Origin: Myxococcus eversor
GTDB lineage: Bacteria; Myxococcota; Myxococcia; Myxococcales; Myxococcaceae
DNA: 64,000 nucleotides
Reading direction: 5' to 3'
NCBI RefSeq assembly: GCF_010894455.1
Contig: NZ_JAAIXY010000029.1
Span: 62,001 to 126,000, forward strand
The notes under the pieces are model-generated. The model made no database searches, was not told the DNA's origin, and saw only the letters and a program-made list of their open reading frames with translations. How positions within the stretch are numbered: the stretch's first letter is position 1; the number at the start of each line of letters is the position of its first letter. The position numbers were made by a program, and so were the translations under genes. Shown one piece after another: positions 1 to 8,052 of this stretch.

Positions 1-66
1 GTCGGGTGGTTATCGCGAGCACTCCATCCCGGTGCCCTCCATGGAGGTCATGTCGGGCAACCGGGG

Positions 67-82
67 GCGGCCCCGAGGCCGC
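67..82. terminator. GC hairpin downstream of carbonic anhydrase gene
   Basis: A perfect 6-bp inverted repeat (GCGGCC / GGCCGC) with loop CCGA lies 10 bp beyond the stop codon of the minus-strand carbonic anhydrase gene. No T-run follows in either direction, so it is only a possible terminator. The rest of positions 1-92 shows nothing convincing. Confidence 0.3.
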
Positions 83-92
83 GTCAGCCAGA

Positions 93-902
93 CTAGTGGG
101 CGGACTGAACGCCGACCGTGCGGCCGTTCAGCGGCTGCACCGGACGGTTGTTCGGGTTGATGTGCGGAATCCGCTCGAACGCGGCGATCTGCGCGTCGGA
201 CATCTGGATGGGGTTCTTCATCACGAACCACTGGAGCCCCTCGCTGCAGGGGGGCGTGGTGAGCGAGCCGGCGTACTGGAAGAAGGCGCGGTTGAAGGGC
301 AGGAGCGCGCTGGCGTTGAGGAGCGCGCCCGTCGGGTTGCTCTCCTCACCCTCGTGCCGGGGAAGGTGACGGAATGCGGTGAACAGCGCCGCGTTCACGA
401 AGCCCTCCTCGATGAGGACGCCCACGACGGCCTTGGGCGTGCCAGCGGCGTCGGTGTGAACCAGGTGCACCTCGAGCGGATAGCTCACGCCGTCCTTGGT
501 GTGCTCACTGGGGGTGTGGAAGTGGAACTGCGCGAGCTTGTACTCGTTGGAGCCGACGGTGATGGTGCTGCCCGCGTCGTAGTTGAACACCACGGTGTGG
601 CCGTTGTTGACCATGCGCACCCGGCTGGTGCCGTAGTGGAAGCTGGGCGCCGCCACGTTGGTGTGCGCGGAGCCGGACGTGGACAGCGCCACGGGGGACT
701 GCTGCACGCCGGTGGAGCACATCGCCGCGCCGGGGACCTCGTCCCAGTGCTCGGGGCTCAGCGTCTGCGCATAGCCCCAGTGAGCCTCTTCGCTGCTCGC
801 GGCGGGCTGTGTGTCATTGGCGAGAGCAGCCGAGCTCAGACACAGGGAGGTCATCAACGCACCCTGGAGGGCGCGCACGGAAACAGTTCGGATGGAGGAC
901 AT
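93..902 (-). CDS. alpha-class carbonic anhydrase, exported
   Basis: A 269-residue secreted zinc enzyme that interconverts CO2 and bicarbonate, most likely in the periplasm. A Sec-type signal sequence occupies residues 1-28 and ends at Ala-Leu-Ala. The alpha-CA core is clear: zinc ligands His127 and His129 in the FHFHTPSEH motif and His146 in EVHLVH, plus the family signature SLTTPPCSEG near residue 225. Length is typical of the bacterial alpha class. The ATG at 902 was chosen over an upstream in-frame Met because AAGGA lies about 10 nt before it and the signal peptide begins there. The gene stands alone, separated from its upstream neighbour by a strong terminator. Confidence 0.93.
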   Translation of the reverse strand: MSSIRTVSVRALQGALMTSLCLSSAALANDTQPAASSEEAHWGYAQTLSPEHWDEVPGAAMCSTGVQQSPVALSTSGSAHTNVAAPSFHYGTSRVRMVNNGHTVVFNYDAGSTITVGSNEYKLAQFHFHTPSEHTKDGVSYPLEVHLVHTDAAGTPKAVVGVLIEEGFVNAALFTAFRHLPRHEGEESNPTGALLNASALLPFNRAFFQYAGSLTTPPCSEGLQWFVMKNPIQMSDAQIAAFERIPHINPNNRPVQPLNGRTVGVQSAH

Positions 903-1166
903 GGCTGTGGATTCCTTGTTGCATGCAGGTTTCCGACACCCGGGGGGCATCTCTGGCTTTGGCCAGACACGTCCCTCCACGAGGTGGAATTCGTCGGGTA
1001 TTGTGCCGTTGCCGGCACCTGCGTCTCGGGTTGAGGTTTATTTTTAACCCATCCGGAATTATTCGGAATGTTTTGAAATAAAGCGTAATGAAACAGACAC
1101 GTGACGCCGCGCTGCGTAATGACTCTCGGTTTCTTGGCGCATGGAGACATGCGAAGAAAATGAGAA
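903..1166. other. intergenic region upstream of carbonic anhydrase gene
   Basis: 264 bp without a credible gene. The stretch around 1035-1090 is unusually A/T-rich for this genome and probably carries the minus-strand promoter of the carbonic anhydrase gene. I cannot assign exact -35/-10 boxes. Confidence 0.4.
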
Positions 1167-1196
1167 GGGCCGCGGACACATCAGTGTCCGCGGCCC
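1167..1196 (-). terminator. rho-independent terminator of the DUF4331/HupE operon
   Basis: A perfect 13-bp inverted repeat (GGGCCGCGGACAC / GTGTCCGCGGCCC) with a 4-nt loop begins 34 bp past the stop of the lipoprotein gene. Read on the minus strand it is followed by the T-rich run TTCTCATTTTC. It is the strongest terminator in the window and marks the end of the four-gene operon. Confidence 0.85.
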
Positions 1197-1229
1197 GGTT
1201 GCTTCATGTCTGGTGTGGCGGGGGTGGGC

Positions 1230-1538
1230 TCAGGGCTGGAAGAACGTCGGGGCGAACGCGTCCGCGGGCGCGCTGTCCACGAAGTTCTTGTCGTCGAGCG
1301 TCACCGGCGTCGTGGTGTCGGAGGTCTGGTTGATGACCAGGTCCCTGACGAAGGCGGTGAACTCCACGCCCGCGTCCGTCCCCGCGTCGGTGCCGGCATC
1401 CGTCCCGGCGTCCGTGTTCGTTCCCGCATCCGGATGAGGCGGGAAGGGCGGCGGGTCGTGGTCGTCGTTGGTGCATCCCGTGTAGGCGAGGACGGTGCCA
1501 AGGATGGCGACACAGGCCACTGCTCGGAGCGTGCTCAT
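1230..1538 (-). CDS. small Asp-Ala-Gly-repeat lipoprotein
   Basis: A 102-residue predicted lipoprotein. The hydrophobic N-terminus ends in a lipobox-like Tyr-Thr-Gly-Cys at Cys21. A low-complexity linker with repeated Asp-Ala-Gly-Thr units (coded at about 1366-1436) follows, then a short unique C-terminal segment. Such linkers are common in myxobacterial surface lipoproteins. The ATG at 1538 sits 4 bp after the stop of the DUF4331 gene, implying translational coupling and joint function. No enzymatic domain is seen; it may anchor or assist the DUF4331 protein. The gene is last in its operon. Confidence 0.75.
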   Translation of the reverse strand: MSTLRAVACVAILGTVLAYTGCTNDDHDPPPFPPHPDAGTNTDAGTDAGTDAGTDAGVEFTAFVRDLVINQTSDTTTPVTLDDKNFVDSAPADAFAPTFFQP

Positions 1539-1542
1539 GGGC

Positions 1543-3069
1543 TCACGTCCCGTCGCCGTTGGCACCCGCCTGAGGCGTGGTGAGGTAGGGGAAGACGGCG
1601 TCGAACTGGGAGGCATCCTGGAGCACCGCGTCGTGGAACGGGATGTTGCGCGCGGGGGCCTGCGTGTCGTCCGCGAGCAGGTAGCCCATGGACACGCGCA
1701 GCGCCACGTCCACCACGTCGTCGCCAGGGCGGCGACCGTTGGGGAAACCCGCCGGGTCACACCCCGGGTTGTTCAGGGTGAGCTGGCCGTTGACGAAGCA
1801 CGCGGCGGCGCCCAGGTTGTTCTGTCCGGCCTTCGCCGTGGCGGGCAGCGCGGTGTTGAGCCGCTGCATCTCCGCGGTGGAGCCGTTCGCATTCACGTTG
1901 GCCACGCCGGTGAGGAAGGCGGCCACCAGGTCCGCGCGCGGGAAGACGGTGGGTGCCCTCACGCCATCGGCGCTGAAGAGCAGCTCCAGGATGGCGGGCA
2001 GCGTGGGGTGGGTGACGTAGTCGGCGAACTGGGCGTCGTTCTTCGGCTCGCTCGCGTTGAAGCGGTCCTTGTCCTTGATGCCGATGACGACCTCGTTGAC
2101 CAGCGGCATGCCCAGGCGGCTCACCTGCGTCCACGCGCCACCTTCACGCGAGGGCGCCGTATACGAGGCGGTGGGGTTGATGGCGCGCGCCTGACGGACG
2201 CTGGCGGAGGTCCACGCGCCGATGACGTCCTGGGTGCCCGCCTTGAGGCAGGAGATGGGGACCTCGAGGGCCAGCGTGGTGATGTTCTTCTTCGCCAGCG
2301 GATTGGGGACGGCGCCGCGCGCGCTCGGGTCGATGATGACCGCCGCCGGGGCGTTCACCAGGTCGAACACGGGGCCCAGGTTCACCGCGAAGGGCTCGCG
2401 GCGCTGGCCCACGAACAGCTTCGCGGTGCCGGTGCAGCCGGGGATGTTGACGTTGTGGATGTGCTGGCGGGCGTAGGTCTCGTACGTGGCGGCGTTGCCC
2501 AGCGACTTGGTGCCCACGTAGTCCGCGGGCTTGGCGAAGACGGCGGCGCCGCCCGCGGTGTTCGTCACGTCCTGTCCGGCCGCGCCGCGGCGGGGGCCTC
2601 GGACGAGCTTGACGGTGTAGTTCTCCTGGACGTTCTGCGCGCTCCGGTCCGCGGTGGTGATGGGCCCCACGTTGGTGAAGGGCACCGACACGCTCTTGGT
2701 GCTGCCGGCCGGGCCCACGTTCAGGGTGATGCCGTTGGGGCCGTTGAGGTTGTTGGTGAAGCGGAACTGGAAGGTGAGGTCCTCGATGGCATCCCCGGTG
2801 TTGTCGACGTGGATTTCGTAGAGGGCATCCGGATCCAACGAGAAGTAGTTGGGGCCGCCGTACGCGTCCTGCAGGGGCAGGTAGTTGGCGATGAGGGTGA
2901 CGAAGTCCCCACGGTCCGGCTCATAGCTGCGGAACATGTAGAAGTCGGTGGCGTCGACCTTGGGCATCCGGGTGATGAAGGGGGCTTCACGGTGGCTGGA
3001 GGCCTGGGCGGTGGGTACGAGTAGCGCCGCCGCGAGCGCCAGCGCGCCCGCGAGTTGTCGTCTTTGCAT
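1543..3069 (-). CDS. DUF4331 family exported protein
   Basis: A 508-residue exported protein. A cleavable signal peptide ends at Ala-Gln-Ala, and the mature N-terminus begins SSHREAP, the hallmark opening of DUF4331 proteins. Further conserved stretches include DATDFYMFRSYEPDRGDFVTL and, near the C-terminus, GRRPGDDVVDVALRV. The biochemical role of DUF4331 is not established. Family members often neighbour HupE/UreJ-like membrane proteins, as here. The ATG at 3069 was preferred over an upstream Met because the signal sequence (MQRRQLAG...) starts there. It sits between the HupE-like gene (105 bp upstream) and the small lipoprotein (4 bp downstream). Confidence 0.88.
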   Translation of the reverse strand: MQRRQLAGALALAAALLVPTAQASSHREAPFITRMPKVDATDFYMFRSYEPDRGDFVTLIANYLPLQDAYGGPNYFSLDPDALYEIHVDNTGDAIEDLTFQFRFTNNLNGPNGITLNVGPAGSTKSVSVPFTNVGPITTADRSAQNVQENYTVKLVRGPRRGAAGQDVTNTAGGAAVFAKPADYVGTKSLGNAATYETYARQHIHNVNIPGCTGTAKLFVGQRREPFAVNLGPVFDLVNAPAAVIIDPSARGAVPNPLAKKNITTLALEVPISCLKAGTQDVIGAWTSASVRQARAINPTASYTAPSREGGAWTQVSRLGMPLVNEVVIGIKDKDRFNASEPKNDAQFADYVTHPTLPAILELLFSADGVRAPTVFPRADLVAAFLTGVANVNANGSTAEMQRLNTALPATAKAGQNNLGAAACFVNGQLTLNNPGCDPAGFPNGRRPGDDVVDVALRVSMGYLLADDTQAPARNIPFHDAVLQDASQFDAVFPYLTTPQAGANGDGT

Positions 3070-3174
3070 GCGTGTCTCCACACTGCGTTGGGGGGCAAGT
3101 CCCACCGGCGGGCCCAGACGGCGCCGCGCATCCGGTGGTGCATGTACTACGGCGGTGCGACGCGATTGGATGGG

Positions 3175-4299
3175 TCAGAGCGGCAGGACGCTCACGTCCA
3201 GGGCCCGCTCCGCGAGCCACACACAGGCGATGAGTCCGATTGCCGCCGAGCCGCCGACGAGAATCGCGCGCCGATACACCGTCGCTCCGCGCAGCATGAA
3301 GGCGACGGGCAGGAAGACGGCGACACACGCGAGCTGCCCCAGCTCCACGCCCACGTTGAATCCCAGCAGCGTGGTGGCGAGCCCCTCCGCGGGCAGGCCC
3401 AGGTCGGCGAGCACCGACGCGAAGCCGAAGCCGTGCAGCAGGCCCAGCGCGAAGGCGACGGCCCAGCGGGTGCCTCGGATAGAGGGGAAGACGTTGTTGG
3501 CCGCCGCGAGGATGACGCTCACCGCGATGGCGGACTCGACGAGTCGGGAGGGCAGCGCCACCAGCCCGAGCGCGGCGAGGCTCAGCGTGAGCGAGTGGGC
3601 CACGGTGAAGGCCGAGACGATTTTCACGACGTCTCGCAGCGCGGGGCCGAACCGGTCCACGGGCTCCCAGCCGCCCTCGGGGGAGCGCTTCAGGACGGAG
3701 GGCAGGAGCAGCGCCAGCAGGAACAGCAGGTGGTCCAGGCCCGCCCAGATGTGCTCGATTCCAGAGAGCACCATGCCGCCGAAGTGGCTCCACGCGGACA
3801 GGTTCGCCAGCGGCACGTCCACGGTGTGGTGGGACGCGGAGAGCACGAGGGTGCCCTGGCCCTGTCCGCCGGCCACCTGGATGATGCCTCGGTGCTGCGG
3901 GTCGCGGTCGAACAGGAGCGTGTAGTCCAGCGTCAACGCGGAGGGCCAGGTGGGGCAGGCCGCCTGGAAGTCGAGCACCGCATAGGCCCCATCGGAGTGC
4001 CGCGCCACGCGAAGCGCGCCCTCGGGGGTGGTGGGGCAGGGCGCGCCGGCCGTGCCCACGGACAGTCGCGAGAGGACGTGACGGGTGATGTCCTGCTGCC
4101 GGTCGCGCACCTCGCCCCAGGCCAGGGCGCCGTCTCCGTTGGAGTCGAGGCCGAGCACCGCGTCGAGGTCCCTGAGCGCCACGTCCCATCGGCCGGTGAA
4201 GCCGTGGGGGGCGCGTTCGAGGCGCAGGTAGCTGTCGCTCGGCTTGTGGGCCAGGGCCACGCAAGGGAGCAGCACGAGCAGGGCGAGGAAGCGATTCAT
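3175..4299 (-). CDS. HupE/UreJ-like integral membrane protein
   Basis: A 374-residue protein with a signal peptide (cleavage after ALA, before HKPSDSYL), an exported N-terminal domain of about 165 residues and a C-terminal block of about seven membrane helices. The membrane part has family-typical His-rich helices: GIEHIWAGLDHLLFLLALLLP, FTVAHSLTLSLAALG and GLLHGFGFASVL. HupE/UreJ relatives are linked to nickel or other metal uptake, but this HupE/UreJ_2 branch has no proven substrate. The periplasmic domain contains an EF-hand-like loop, DSNGDGALAWGEV, suggesting calcium binding. Its ATG overlaps the TPR gene stop by 4 nt (ATGA). Confidence 0.85.
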   Translation of the reverse strand: MNRFLALLVLLPCVALAHKPSDSYLRLERAPHGFTGRWDVALRDLDAVLGLDSNGDGALAWGEVRDRQQDITRHVLSRLSVGTAGAPCPTTPEGALRVARHSDGAYAVLDFQAACPTWPSALTLDYTLLFDRDPQHRGIIQVAGGQGQGTLVLSASHHTVDVPLANLSAWSHFGGMVLSGIEHIWAGLDHLLFLLALLLPSVLKRSPEGGWEPVDRFGPALRDVVKIVSAFTVAHSLTLSLAALGLVALPSRLVESAIAVSVILAAANNVFPSIRGTRWAVAFALGLLHGFGFASVLADLGLPAEGLATTLLGFNVGVELGQLACVAVFLPVAFMLRGATVYRRAILVGGSAAIGLIACVWLAERALDVSVLPL

Positions 4300-5507
4300 G
4301 GCGCTGCCTTCTTCAGGCGCGTGGCGAGGGCCAGGAGTCCCGGGTCCTCGCAGGCGATGGCTTCGAGATAGGTGAGGGCGGGCTTCGCCGCGTCGGGCGT
4401 TCCGGCCGCGAGCGCGGACTCCATGAGGATTCGCACGTCCCAGGGCTCGCGCTGCACCTCCCAGTTGGCCTGTGCGAGCGTCAGCGCCTTGTTCGCGTCC
4501 TTCTCCACGTGCAGCGCGAACCGGGCCTCTTCACGCCCGTGCAAGGTGTCCCCACGAAGTCTGCTGGCCGCATAACGCGAGGCCAGCTCGGTGGTGAGTG
4601 TCGCTGCCTCCGCCGAGCCCAGCGCCGTCTCGGCGAGCACGCGGCGCAGCAGGTGGCCGTCATCCGTGGCGTGGTCCTTCATCAGCCGCGAGGCCTCGGC
4701 CGGCCGGTTCAAGTCCAGCAGCAGGTCCGCGAGCGCAGCGCGGGTGTACGCATCATCCGGGTCGGCCGCGAGCGCCTGCGCATAGAGCAGCTCCGCGCGT
4801 CGGGTGTCTCCCGAGCGAGCAGCGGCCTCCCCCAGGGTGGACAGCGCCCAGGCCTGCTCTTCCGGGCTGCCCAGGGCCCCGCGTCGGGACATGGCCTCGG
4901 AGAGCCGCGCATAGGCGCGCCCCGAGTGTCCCGCGACGCTGTCCACCTGCGCCCGGCACACGGTGGCGGTGAGCGCTCCCGCGAGGGTGTCCAATGGAGC
5001 GCAGCTCTTCTCCGCCTCGGCGTGCCGGCCCCGGACACCCAACACCACGGCGCGCGTCAGCCAGGCCTGGGCATCCCTCGGGTCCTCGCGCAGGGCGGCG
5101 TCCAGGTCCGCGAGGGCCGCGTCGAACTCGTGGCGGCTCTGGCGCAGGGTGGCGCGCAGCAGGAGGACCTCATGCGGCGGTTGGGGCTCGTCCCACCAGG
5201 GCGAGAGCGCGGCCTGGGCCCACCCGAGGTGCCGTGGGTCTCCCCGGGCGCGTCCCTCCTTCAGCTCCAGGCGAGCCAATCGCACGGCCAGCTCCAACTG
5301 GCGAGGCTGGGCGTCCAGCTCCTGTCGCAGGGCGGCGCGTTCGCGGGCACGGGCGTCGGTGGCCCGGGCGGGCACCTGCTCCAGGACCTCCGTGTCGCTC
5401 TGGGGCGTGAAGGGCGCGGACGCGGTGTCGGGGCCCCGGCTGCAACCACAGGCCAGTGCGAGCACGACACCCAGGACGCTGTGACGGGGCCGCATGACGG
5501 AGCGCAT
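4296..5507 (-). CDS. TPR-repeat lipoprotein, first gene of the HupE/DUF4331 operon
   Basis: A 403-residue lipoprotein with a lipobox-like ALACGC near residue 21 followed by alpha-helical TPR repeats over most of the chain, for example AWLTRAVVLGVRGRHAEAEK and AELLYAQALAADPDDAYTRAALADLLLDLNRPAEA. TPR solenoids act as protein-interaction scaffolds. The start at 5507 is supported by AAGGAGGGG 3 nt upstream. It is the promoter-proximal gene and overlaps the HupE-like gene by 4 nt, so the two are probably translationally coupled. Catalytic motifs are absent. Confidence 0.85.
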   Translation of the reverse strand: MRSVMRPRHSVLGVVLALACGCSRGPDTASAPFTPQSDTEVLEQVPARATDARARERAALRQELDAQPRQLELAVRLARLELKEGRARGDPRHLGWAQAALSPWWDEPQPPHEVLLLRATLRQSRHEFDAALADLDAALREDPRDAQAWLTRAVVLGVRGRHAEAEKSCAPLDTLAGALTATVCRAQVDSVAGHSGRAYARLSEAMSRRGALGSPEEQAWALSTLGEAAARSGDTRRAELLYAQALAADPDDAYTRAALADLLLDLNRPAEASRLMKDHATDDGHLLRRVLAETALGSAEAATLTTELASRYAASRLRGDTLHGREEARFALHVEKDANKALTLAQANWEVQREPWDVRILMESALAAGTPDAAKPALTYLEAIACEDPGLLALATRLKKAAP

Positions 5508-5543
5508 TGCCCCTCCTTACGGCCCTGTGTCGTCCCTGGATTT

Positions 5544-5562
5544 CCCACCGATTATCGGTGGG
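5544..5562. promoter_or_regulatory. perfect 19-bp palindrome in divergent promoter region
   Basis: CCCACCGAT-T-ATCGGTGGG is a perfect 9-bp inverted repeat about a single base. It lies 37 bp upstream of the TPR operon and about 180 bp upstream of the methyltransferase. The compact symmetry suits a dimeric regulator's operator better than a terminator. No cognate regulator is encoded nearby. Confidence 0.45.
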
Positions 5563-5738
5563 AGGCGCCGGAGGGCCCCGTATCGACGGGGCGGGTGACC
5601 GGGGACTCCGCGTCGCTCCGTATGCCTCGTGGGCCCGCTACTGGCCCTTGTGTCGGCTCCCCGAGAGGGGGCCGGGTCCCCGGTCCTGGCGCCTTGTGTC
5701 ATAAACGAGGGCGCCCGCTGCCTCCTGGAGCTTTGTTC

Positions 5739-6749
5739 TTGAGACTCTCATCCCTCCTCGCCAAAGACGGCCTCCAGCGACTGCCAGCCCGTATCCGAAG
5801 GAGGCTCGCCTTGGAGGCGCGGCGGCTGGTGATGATGGGTGTCACCCATGTTCCACCGGTGAAGAGCGGCCTGGAGCTGCTGAGCTTCGAGTTGTCGCTG
5901 CTGCTCGCCCAGAAGAGCCAGGACCTGTACGGCGCCAGCTACTACGGCGCCGGGCGCAACCCGAAAGACCGCGAGGGCAACAGCGGCTACGAGCACTACC
6001 GCCGGGACTCCAGCCACGCGAACAAGGCCGCCTATCTGCTGTGGAAGCACTTCGACGTGCGCGACTCCCTGGATGTGGGCTGCGCGCTGGGCTTCACGGT
6101 GCAGGCGCTGAGGGAGCTGGGCTGGGACACCCAGGGCAGCGACTTCAGTGACTTCGCCATCCACCATGCTCCGTGGGACGTGAAGCCGCACCTGTCGCTC
6201 GGTGACTTGTCCCAGCGGCTGCCCTTCGACGACGGCCAGTTCGAGCTGGTCTCCGCCTTCGAGACGCTGGAGCACCTGCCGCCGGCCCTGGTGCCGCACG
6301 CGATTTCGGAGCTGTACCGCGTGACACGGGGCTTCCTCGTCGTGACGGCGCCGTCCTTCGGTCTCTGTGGCACGGGGCCGGACGGCTGGTTCGACGGGAA
6401 GGTGCGGCCGGAGCGGCTCGCGCACTATCAATCGCTCGGGCCCGACTACATGGGCCCGGTGCCAGAGGAGGACCTGGCGCGCGACGAGTGGGACCGGCCG
6501 TTGGAAGGGCACGTCACGATTGCGTCGTTCGCCTGGTGGCGTCGCCAGTTCGAGTCCGCGGGCTTCGTGCTTGCCCCGACGCTGGAGCAGCGGATGTACG
6601 CGGACATCGAGGCCGTGGGCCTCCGGGGCCTCTGGAACCTGTATGTCCTGCACCGGCCGGGGGTGGCACTGCCCTCTCCGGACCTGCGCGCGCCGGAGGA
6701 GCAGGCGAGGCTCGCCCGGCGGTGGGACGTGTCTCTGCGCGCGGGCTGA
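5739..6749 (+). CDS. class I SAM-dependent methyltransferase
   Basis: A protein of about 336 residues with a class I Rossmann methyltransferase core. Motif I is LDVGCALGFTVQALRELGW, the acidic end of strand beta-2 is GSDFS, and a post-motif is FELVSAFETLEHLPP, the usual E-x-L-E-H of UbiE/Methyltransf_11 enzymes. Substrate unknown; relatives often methylate glycans or small molecules. There is no good ATG near the beginning of the conserved sequence. TTG 5739 was chosen because GGAG lies 8 nt upstream, but TTG 5733 or ATG 5832 are possible. It is transcribed alone and converges on the neighbouring lipoprotein gene with a 9-bp gap. Confidence 0.8.
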   Translation: MRLSSLLAKDGLQRLPARIRRRLALEARRLVMMGVTHVPPVKSGLELLSFELSLLLAQKSQDLYGASYYGAGRNPKDREGNSGYEHYRRDSSHANKAAYLLWKHFDVRDSLDVGCALGFTVQALRELGWDTQGSDFSDFAIHHAPWDVKPHLSLGDLSQRLPFDDGQFELVSAFETLEHLPPALVPHAISELYRVTRGFLVVTAPSFGLCGTGPDGWFDGKVRPERLAHYQSLGPDYMGPVPEEDLARDEWDRPLEGHVTIASFAWWRRQFESAGFVLAPTLEQRMYADIEAVGLRGLWNLYVLHRPGVALPSPDLRAPEEQARLARRWDVSLRAG

Positions 6750-6758
6750 GGGGCCGCG

Positions 6759-8051
6759 CTATTCGAACAGGGACAGCTCGGAGAGGCCGCCCATCGTCGC
6801 GCCCGGAACGGGCGCGCCCACGAAATTGAAGCCCACCGCGCGCAGCCGCACATGGCGCACGGGACGCGCCTCCTCCGTCACGGGAGCATCGAGGAAGTGG
6901 GGGCCCTTGATGAGGGAGAGCCGTCCGTCGAAGGGACTGTCCCACTGAGTCATCTCCTCGAAGAATCGCCGCGGGCCGGCGAGCTGCGGCGGTAGGGTGT
7001 AGTCGGCCGGAGCGATGCGCAGCAGCGCCAACTGCGTCCATTGCTCCGCGTCCTCGCTCCCCTCCAGCAGGAACCCGGTGAACGTGCCTCCCTCCGCTCC
7101 TCGCACCACCACATGCCGCAGCTTCTTCGGCTCGGGGAGCGTGACGACCAGCGACTCCACCGGCTTGCCGCCGAAGGAGACGGCGTCCAGTCGGCCATCC
7201 GTCCAGGGACAGCCCGTCGCGGGCGAGGGTTGGCACGCGGCGCCTCGACTGACAGGCACGAGCCCCCCTGGCGCCAGGGGCAGCTCCTCCGTGCGCCATT
7301 CCATGCGGAACCACAGCTCCGAGTACTTGCCTCCCAGTGGGTAGAACCAGAACTCTCCCACGGAGGCGGCCCGCAGCCTGACGGTGGGCTGGGGGAAGTC
7401 CTCCAGCACGTAGCGACTCGCGGTCCATGGTGAAGTGGGAATCCAGGCGCGGAACAGCGGCTGTCCTCCATTCAGGACGAAGAGCGCGGCTTCGGGCGTG
7501 GTGGGGTAGTCGATGACGATTTGCTGATTCACATCGGAGGTCTGCGCGTACTCCCCGGTGATGGGAGGTTCCGGCAGGGGTGGCGCGGCGCCGAACGTCA
7601 CGGACGCGCCCTGCGGGTGAGGGGTGACGGCGAGCTGGGAGTCCCAGATGCGCAGCGGGGGAAGCTCCACGTCGTCGTGGAAGGTGAACGACGCGAAGAC
7701 GGCCGCGCCCGCTTCGTCCCGCCATGACGCGCGAAAGCGATAGGGCTGGAGCCAGGAGTTGGGCGTGTTGACGGACTCCACGTCCCCGTAGCGCATCTCC
7801 AGGAAGAAGTCCCCGCTCTGCTCGGTGGAGGACTCCGCGTAGGCCTGGAACACCGAGGGCTCGAACACGTAGGGCCCTTCTCCCATGGGCACCTCGTGTC
7901 GGGTGCGCGCGTACGGTACGACGCCGCCGCTGACGGGCGTGCCGTCGCGCCGCTCGACGCGGCCGTACACGAAGACGGACTCGTCCTGCATCCGCTCACA
8001 CCCCGACGACAGCAGCAGGAAAAACAATCCCAGACATGATGGGTGGCGCAT
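6759..8051 (-). CDS. surface lipoprotein of unknown function paired with TonB-dependent receptor
   Basis: A 430-residue predicted lipoprotein; the signal ends in LLLSSGC with Cys18 as lipidation site. An Ig-like/carboxypeptidase-regulatory-type beta domain (VYGRVERRDGTPVSGGVVPYA) follows. The C-terminal third includes a stretch reminiscent of F5/8-type carbohydrate-binding modules (RHVVVRGAEGGTFTGFLLEGSEDAEQWTQLALLRI), which is inference. It starts 1 nt after the stop of the TonB-dependent receptor gene, so both are co-translated. By analogy with SusCD-like pairs it could present ligand to the receptor, but it has no SusD homology that I can see. Confidence 0.75.
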   Translation of the reverse strand: MRHPSCLGLFFLLLSSGCERMQDESVFVYGRVERRDGTPVSGGVVPYARTRHEVPMGEGPYVFEPSVFQAYAESSTEQSGDFFLEMRYGDVESVNTPNSWLQPYRFRASWRDEAGAAVFASFTFHDDVELPPLRIWDSQLAVTPHPQGASVTFGAAPPLPEPPITGEYAQTSDVNQQIVIDYPTTPEAALFVLNGGQPLFRAWIPTSPWTASRYVLEDFPQPTVRLRAASVGEFWFYPLGGKYSELWFRMEWRTEELPLAPGGLVPVSRGAACQPSPATGCPWTDGRLDAVSFGGKPVESLVVTLPEPKKLRHVVVRGAEGGTFTGFLLEGSEDAEQWTQLALLRIAPADYTLPPQLAGPRRFFEEMTQWDSPFDGRLSLIKGPHFLDAPVTEEARPVRHVRLRAVGFNFVGAPVPGATMGGLSELSLFE

Positions 8052-8052
8052 C

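Noticed and set aside
1366..1436. Short repetitive tract as a CRISPR-like array
   Set aside because: It is an in-frame Asp-Ala-Gly-Thr coding repeat in a lipoprotein linker with no spacers.
1495..3024. Long plus-strand frame opposite the DUF4331 gene
   Set aside because: Same GC-skew artefact; the minus-strand protein has a signal peptide and family motifs.
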